Part shown: positions 7,656 to 11,563 of the stretch, one piece after another
Position numbering within the stretch: position 1 is the first letter of the stretch
Layout: each line of letters opens with the position of its first letter
Source of the DNA: Alphaproteobacteria bacterium
Lineage (GTDB): Bacteria; Pseudomonadota; Alphaproteobacteria; Sphingomonadales; Sphingomonadaceae
Reading direction: 5' to 3'
Length of the DNA stretch: 11,563 bases
Assembly (NCBI GenBank): GCA_018830415.1
Contig: JAHJSJ010000332.1
Location: forward strand, 1-11,563
The notes under the pieces: generated by a model
Databases searched by the model: none
Told to the model about the DNA's origin: nothing
What the model saw: only the letters and a program-made list of their open reading frames with translations
Made by a program: the position numbers and the translations under genes

Positions 7656-8810
7656 ATGAGCGCGCGCAAGATTGCCCTTTGGCACACAGCCGGTCTGATT
7701 GATGCGGACACCCGCGACCGGTTGCTTGCTTACGAATCCGCCCATGCCCGCCCGCTGGCGCTGTGGGCGGTGTTCGGCATCGGCGCGCTTGCCATCGCCT
7801 TGGGGCTGGTGTCGGTGGTGGCCGCCAACTGGGAGGATATTCCGGGGCTTGTGCGGCTGGGCGCCCATCTTGGGCTGATTATCGCCGCGCTGGCGGCGCT
7901 GTTCCTGCGCGAAGACCGGATCGCGGCGAAATCGCCTTGGGCGGCAGAGGCGCTGCTGTTCGTCACCGCTGCGCTGGGCCTGACGTTCTTCGGACATCTG
8001 GGCCAGGTCTATCAAACGTCCTCACCGCTGTGGCGCCCTCTGGCGGTGTGGTTGGTGCTGTTCGCGCCGCTGCTGCTGATGATGGGAAGGAGCTGGCCGA
8101 GCGCGCTGGCGGTTCTGGGCACCAGCGTGTGGTGCGCGTGGGAATATTCTGACGCCGCAATCGGTTACAATGGCGTGCGCGATCCGGGGATGGGACTGCT
8201 GTTGTGGATCGCCTTCGTCACCGCGTTGCCGGTAGCCTTCGCGCCCTTGGCAGCAGCCTTGCGCGCCCGCAGCGCCCGGCCCGATTTCTGGCGGCGAATG
8301 GAGCAGCTGGCGCTCGCCTACGCGGTCGCAGGCGCATCATTTGCTACCGTGATCGCCAGCATCGGCGAGTTTGGCACCGGCGGATTGACGCAGAACCTGG
8401 CGAACATGGCGGTCAGCGGTGCGGTGGCGGTGCTCGCCGGGGTCGGCGTGGTCGCCGCGCGACCGGGGATTTCGGGCCGGATGACAGGCGCAATTCTGAT
8501 CGGCGCGGGGATCACCGCGCCGCTGGCCTTCCCGCTCGATGATTTCGATGTCCTTGCCGCTGCGCTGTTCATGGCGCTGTGGGTCGGCATCGCCGCCGCC
8601 GCGCTGGTGGCGGGCTGGCGCGGGGTGTTCCAGCTGGCCGTGGCGGTGATTGCGCTGCGGCTCATCATCCTCAGCTTTGAACTGGCGAGCGATCTGCTGC
8701 TGAGCGGGTTCGGGCTGATCCTGTCGGGCGTCCTGATCCTCGGCGTTGCGTGGGGCGCTGTGCGGGTGTCGAAACGCTTCGCCCCGCCGAGCGAGGGGGA
8801 GAGCGCATGA
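7656..8810 (+). CDS. DUF2157 polytopic membrane protein
   Basis: Integral inner-membrane protein of 384 aa with a short soluble N-terminus and about 12 hydrophobic helices. The N-terminal part matches the DUF2157 pattern: an amphipathic segment (LWHTAGLIDADTRDRLLAYE), then a first helix ending in VVAANWEDIPGLVRL, and a later GHLGQVYQTSSPLW motif after the third helix. The biochemical role of the family is not known to me. Its stop codon overlaps the start of the next gene (ATGA), and that neighbour is a GDYXXLXY protein, a usual partner of DUF2157, so the two probably form one membrane unit. The ATG at 7656 has only a poor ribosome binding site. The gene begins 43 bp after pstS, and co-transcription is possible since no convincing terminator lies between them. 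Confidence 0.85.
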   Translation: MSARKIALWHTAGLIDADTRDRLLAYESAHARPLALWAVFGIGALAIALGLVSVVAANWEDIPGLVRLGAHLGLIIAALAALFLREDRIAAKSPWAAEALLFVTAALGLTFFGHLGQVYQTSSPLWRPLAVWLVLFAPLLLMMGRSWPSALAVLGTSVWCAWEYSDAAIGYNGVRDPGMGLLLWIAFVTALPVAFAPLAAALRARSARPDFWRRMEQLALAYAVAGASFATVIASIGEFGTGGLTQNLANMAVSGAVAVLAGVGVVAARPGISGRMTGAILIGAGITAPLAFPLDDFDVLAAALFMALWVGIAAAALVAGWRGVFQLAVAVIALRLIILSFELASDLLLSGFGLILSGVLILGVAWGAVRVSKRFAPPSEGESA

Positions 8811-9373
8811 ACCGCATCGCCCGCCTTGCCGCCGTGGTCGCTCCCATACTGGGCCTCGCCGCCCTGTGGGGGCTGAGCGAGCGCACCTATCATCAGGGCA
8901 CCGAATGGGAGGTGCCGATCCAGGGCTACGACCCGCGCGATTACCTGCGCGGGCACTATGTCGAATTCAGCTATGATTGGCCGGGGATCGATGAATGGCG
9001 CGGTGAACCGATCGAAATGCTGTGCCTTGAAGGCGCTGCGCCCAGCCTCGTCAGTGTGAGCGCCGATAGTGATGAACCTTGCGCGCATCCGCTGCGCGCC
9101 GATCTGTCCGGGGTCTATGGCTGGAATTCGCTGATGCGCGGGCGGCTCTATCTCGGGCAGGATCGGGCTGCCATGCTTCAGGAGGAGCTGCGCAAACGCG
9201 ATCAGCGCGGGATCGTGACGATCCGCCAGCGCGAAGATGGCAGCTTCACACCCGTCAGCATCCGCTTCCGTCCGCTGACCCCCGCCGAACAGGCCGAGCG
9301 CGATGCGCAGGATCAGCCGCCCACCATGCCGCCTGCGATCATGGTTGAATCTAGCGGAAATTCTCGCCCGTAG
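8807..9373 (+). CDS. GDYXXLXY domain protein, membrane-anchored
   Basis: 188-aa protein with one N-terminal hydrophobic helix (about residues 5-23), which probably acts as a signal anchor with the rest in the periplasm. The characteristic region is PRDYLRGHYVEFSY (43-56), which aligns with the family motif G-D-Y-x-x-L-x-Y, but D is replaced by H and L by F. Further on, GRLYLGQDRAAMLQEEL and GIVTIRQREDGSFTPVSI fit the rest of the family. The function is unknown. The ATG overlaps the DUF2157 stop codon as ATGA, and GAGGGGGAG just upstream is a strong ribosome binding site inside the previous gene, so production is coupled to DUF2157. The last 23 bases overlap the 3' end of the convergent ATP-grasp gene. 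Confidence 0.82.
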   Translation: MNRIARLAAVVAPILGLAALWGLSERTYHQGTEWEVPIQGYDPRDYLRGHYVEFSYDWPGIDEWRGEPIEMLCLEGAAPSLVSVSADSDEPCAHPLRADLSGVYGWNSLMRGRLYLGQDRAAMLQEELRKRDQRGIVTIRQREDGSFTPVSIRFRPLTPAEQAERDAQDQPPTMPPAIMVESSGNSRP

Positions 9374-10286
9374 CGGCGATCCGCACCTTGAGCCCCGCCT
9401 GACAGATGTTCTGAATTTCAATCCCCGGATGGGCGTTGACCTCGATCACCAAGGGGCCATCATTGACATCTAGCACGATGTCCGCCCCGCAATAGCCCAG
9501 CCCCACCGCCGGGCCGCATCTTGAGGCGAGTTCCAGCACCCGCTCCCACCCCGGAATCTCGAACCCGATCAGCAGCACGCCGGTATCGGGGTGATGGGTG
9601 ATCGGCGTGCCTTTCACCACTGCGCGGGTGATCTTGCCGGTGACCATGTCGATCCCCGCCCCGATCGCGCGCTGGTGGAGGTTGGCCTTGCCATCGCTCT
9701 CGATCGTGGGAAGCCGCACCATCGCCATCAAGGGCGTGTGGTGCAGGCTGATGACGCGCAGATCGGGCAGGCCTTCGGGCACGATGCTGGCGAGCGCCGG
9801 ATCGGCAATGATCAGCGGTTCGATCAGCGCGGCATCCTCCGCTGCGGAATCGCCCGAAAAGCCGCCGTCGACCACTTTCTGGATGTGATGCATAACCGCC
9901 TCTTCGGTCAGCGGCGCGCCCGATCCCTTGAACCAGGTGTTGCCCTCGCGCCGGACCGCCAGGAGAATGCCGTCACCCTGCGATCCGCGCGCGGGCTTGA
10001 TCGCCCAGGCATCGGGCATATCGCGGCTGGGTTTGAACTCCGCCAGTTTCTGGTGGCTGTCGATCACCGCGACCGTGCCGGTGCAGGCGATCCCGGCGGC
10101 CTCCAGCGCGACCTTGGCAGCCACCTTGTCGCGCGCGCGTTCGATCGCGCTGCGCGGATTGTATTTCTGGATCAGCGCGTTGCGCATGTTGATCCCCAGA
10201 ATCTCGTCGATCCCGTCAAGCTGCGGGGGGCGCAGCTTGCTGAGCGCGTCATAATTCACCGTCTTTTTGCGTAACAGCCCGAACAT
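9351..10286 (-). CDS. RimK-related ATP-grasp ligase (alpha-L-glutamate ligase-like)
   Basis: Predicted cytoplasmic ATP-grasp enzyme that would activate a carboxylate as acyl phosphate and join it to an amine. The 311-aa product fits the RimK-related family found next to 7TM/inactive-transglutaminase proteins. Visible motifs are K97 and the glycine-rich GSQGDGI loop (101-107) for ATP, the E156 region (ALIEPLI), DLRVIS (175-180), RLPTIESDGKANLHQ (191-205), and the magnesium ligands D269, E282 and N284 (GADIVLD, VIEVNAHPG). All residues expected of an active ATP-grasp enzyme appear present. Two starts are close together, ATG at 10295 and ATG at 10286. The second is preferred because AGAGG lies 9 bases before it, whereas it abuts the first. 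The gene starts one base after the 7TM stop codon, implying coupled translation. Glutamate as substrate is inferred only from distant RimK kinship. Confidence 0.88.
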   Translation of the reverse strand: MFGLLRKKTVNYDALSKLRPPQLDGIDEILGINMRNALIQKYNPRSAIERARDKVAAKVALEAAGIACTGTVAVIDSHQKLAEFKPSRDMPDAWAIKPARGSQGDGILLAVRREGNTWFKGSGAPLTEEAVMHHIQKVVDGGFSGDSAAEDAALIEPLIIADPALASIVPEGLPDLRVISLHHTPLMAMVRLPTIESDGKANLHQRAIGAGIDMVTGKITRAVVKGTPITHHPDTGVLLIGFEIPGWERVLELASRCGPAVGLGYCGADIVLDVNDGPLVIEVNAHPGIEIQNICQAGLKVRIAATGENFR

Positions 10287-10287
10287 A

Positions 10288-11337
10288 TCAAACATCCTCT
10301 GCCGTCCGGATGATCCAGGCGTTGTGAATCAGCGGCCGCCCGGATGCGTCAAGACGAGGCGCAAACTGCGCCTCCTTGTTGGGTTTGATCGGTTGTGGAA
10401 CCCGCCTTCGCCGCCCGGGGGTGAGGTCCGCTGGCGAATCGATCACCCAAACGCCGTGGAGCGGAGGCGCGCGTTCCAGCGCTTCCTCCCGGGAGATCGG
10501 TTCAAGATCAAGTTCAAGCTGGTCCGGGTTGGCTTTTTGCCGCGCCTGCCGCCTGCGTTCAAGCCAGATCGGCGCAAACCGCCCGATTTCCGAAAGCCGC
10601 AAGCCGCGATAGCGGCCAAGCACCGCAATCGCGACACCTGTGAATGCCGGCATCAGCAGCGGCGACCATTCGATCAGCGCCATCGCAAAATCCGATACCA
10701 TCACGAATTGGATAACCACCGCCAGAATGAAGGTGTTGAACGCCATCTTCGCCGCCGGTTTCGGCCCGTCCTTGTCCCACTGTTTGAACCAGCGTTCGAC
10801 AACCAGCGCGCAGACGATCACCGGAAACGCATCGACCTGCAACTGGGTATCGAGGATCATCAGCAAGGCCACCAGCACCAGCACGATCAGCGAAATCAGC
10901 ACGCCCAGAAACCCCACCCGCGTCATCCGCAACTTGAGCAAGGTGGGGGTGACAATCATGCCCGCCAGCACCGACGATCCCAGCACCACCGGCCCCATGA
11001 TCGGGCCGATTTGCAGGAACGCCAGCGCGATCAGCATCGGGGTGAACAGCCCGAACGCCTTCAACCCGATAAAACTGCGCGCCAGCACCACCAGAAACGC
11101 GCCCAGTGGCAACACCATCAGCAGGTTCGATGGTTTCAGCCCCCAGATCGCCTGCGACGTCGCCACCCCTTCGAACGAGGATGGCAGGGCAAAGAACGCC
11201 GAGGTATTGGCAAGGCCAAGCGCCACCAGCGCCGCGATGATCGCGCCGACAGCTATGCCTATGTAGAAAGGGCGCCTGACCTGCGGGGTCGCGCGCTTCC
11301 ATATCTGGCTGAGTCTGGAGATCAGCTCAGAATGCAT
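10288..11337 (-). CDS. 8-helix membrane protein of the 7TM/inactive-transglutaminase (UUP1) family, lacking the transglutaminase domain
   Basis: Inner-membrane protein of 349 aa, partner of the ATP-grasp ligase. One helix at about 22-42 follows a basic N-terminus (KRATPQVRR, suggesting N-in); seven more lie at about 70-88, 98-112, 115-130, 141-163, 169-182, 200-217 and 226-241. The segment RSFIGLKAFGLFTPMLIALAF (87-107) and DAFPVIVCALVVERW (169-183) match the 7TM part of the UUP1-type family. In that family a roughly 200-residue inactive transglutaminase domain sits between helix 1 and the rest; here only about 27 residues do. The C-terminal 90 residues are soluble, probably cytoplasmic, rich in Arg and Pro, and contain a duplicated motif. 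The ATG at 11337 overlaps by 11 bases the end of the upstream barrel gene. A longer open frame to 11493 exists, but it would run through that gene. Confidence 0.83.
   Translation of the reverse strand: MHSELISRLSQIWKRATPQVRRPFYIGIAVGAIIAALVALGLANTSAFFALPSSFEGVATSQAIWGLKPSNLLMVLPLGAFLVVLARSFIGLKAFGLFTPMLIALAFLQIGPIMGPVVLGSSVLAGMIVTPTLLKLRMTRVGFLGVLISLIVLVLVALLMILDTQLQVDAFPVIVCALVVERWFKQWDKDGPKPAAKMAFNTFILAVVIQFVMVSDFAMALIEWSPLLMPAFTGVAIAVLGRYRGLRLSEIGRFAPIWLERRRQARQKANPDQLELDLEPISREEALERAPPLHGVWVIDSPADLTPGRRRRVPQPIKPNKEAQFAPRLDASGRPLIHNAWIIRTAEDV
10291..10467 (-). repeat. Degenerate protein repeat in the C-terminal tail of the 7TM protein
   Basis: Residues 292-305 (PLHGVWVIDSPADL, in 10423-10467) and 335-349 (PLIHNAWIIRTAEDV, in 10291-10338) align with one single-residue gap. 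P, L, H, W, I and D are identical, and G/N, V/A, V/I, S/T and L/V are conservative. A basic, proline-rich spacer of about 29 residues separates the copies. The second copy ends exactly at the protein C-terminus. The alignment was done by eye. Confidence 0.55.
10296..10300 (-). promoter_or_regulatory. Ribosome binding site of the ATP-grasp gene
   Basis: Read leftward this is AGAGG, inside the last codons of the 7TM gene. It is 9 bases from the ATG at 10286 and directly adjacent to the ATG at 10295, so it decides in favour of the shorter 311-aa protein. Confidence 0.6.
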
Positions 11338-11563
11338 ATCCAACCGATAATGACAGCCGATAACCTTCGCGATCGCGGGCAGGTTCGTTGCTGCCGGCAA
11401 AGATGTATTTGGCCTCAGCCTCGATGCGCCACTTGCCCGGCCACCACAGCAGTTCGACTTCGGGGGCGACAAGGCTGTCGCGGCGCGGTTCACCGTTGTC
11501 GGTGAGGCGGTTGTCGAACCGGGTGCGGATCACTTCGATGGCCGGGCGCACGCGCAGATCGGG
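11327..11563 (-). CDS. Outer-membrane beta-barrel-like protein, C-terminal part (cut by the window edge)
   Basis: The last 78 codons of a gene that continues beyond the right edge. The residues show alternating polar/hydrophobic strands with aromatic girdles (LVAPEVELLWW, WRIEAEAKYIF, YRLSLSVGYAF) separated by short charged turns, and the chain ends in phenylalanine. That is the pattern of an outer-membrane barrel with the terminal recognition strand for the BAM complex. A GTG in the frame at 11551 could be misread as a start, but the frame is open to the edge and the strand pattern suggests an internal position. The TGA stop lies inside the first codons of the 7TM gene, an 11-base overlap, so this protein likely belongs to the same operon. 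The family cannot be named from this fragment. Confidence 0.6.
   Translation of the reverse strand, partial: PDLRVRPAIEVIRTRFDNRLTDNGEPRRDSLVAPEVELLWWPGKWRIEAEAKYIFAGSNEPARDREGYRLSLSVGYAF

Noticed and set aside
11338..11493. 52-codon N-terminal extension of the 7TM protein
   Set aside because: It would run through the barrel gene in another frame and has no hydrophobic or domain character. The ATG at 11337 gives a normal overlap arrangement.
10267..11505. Long plus-strand open frame (412 codons) opposite the 7TM gene
   Set aside because: The composition is dominated by Gln, His and Arg, the mirror of hydrophobic codons on the other strand. There is no start context and no family resemblance.

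Overview
The window is high-GC DNA (roughly 60-65% by eye) with tightly packed genes, many overlapping start and stop codons, and protein families typical of an alphaproteobacterium. A member of the Sphingomonadales, such as the Erythrobacter/Porphyrobacter group, fits best. That placement is inferred from gene style; there is no rRNA or other marker gene here. There are nine protein-coding genes, one of them cut by the right edge. I see no tRNA, rRNA, CRISPR, insertion sequence or phage gene, and no gene-free stretch longer than about 185 bases.

Left block (31-4614): two peptidase genes diverge from a 121-bp spacer. Leftward is a three-domain Xaa-Pro aminopeptidase of the M24 family. Rightward is an oligopeptidase B (ptrB, S9A family) that carries a signal peptide. 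A hotdog-fold acyl-CoA thioesterase follows ptrB with a GTGA overlap. Together they suggest peptide turnover, with exported OpB cutting after basic residues and the aminopeptidase removing residues ahead of proline.

Signalling and phosphate block (4611-7612): a membrane diguanylate cyclase (periplasmic sensor, about seven membrane helices, GGEEF) runs leftward and meets the thioesterase gene stop-to-stop. Rightward from the shared 185-bp spacer lies pstS, a phosphate-binding lipoprotein, preceded by a well-formed Pho box. No pstCAB genes are nearby.

Membrane pair (7656-9373): a DUF2157 polytopic protein and a GDYXXLXY-type single-pass protein are translationally coupled through an ATGA overlap. 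These families are known partners of unknown function.

Right block, leftward (11563-9351): the 3' end of an outer-membrane beta-barrel-like gene, then an 8-helix membrane protein related to the '7TM fused to inactive transglutaminase' (UUP1) family, then a RimK-related ATP-grasp ligase. All three are overlapping or nearly touching. This looks like an envelope-spanning amide or peptide ligation system of unknown product. It is the most interesting part of the window, because the 7TM protein has no transglutaminase domain and carries an unusual cytoplasmic tail with a duplicated motif.
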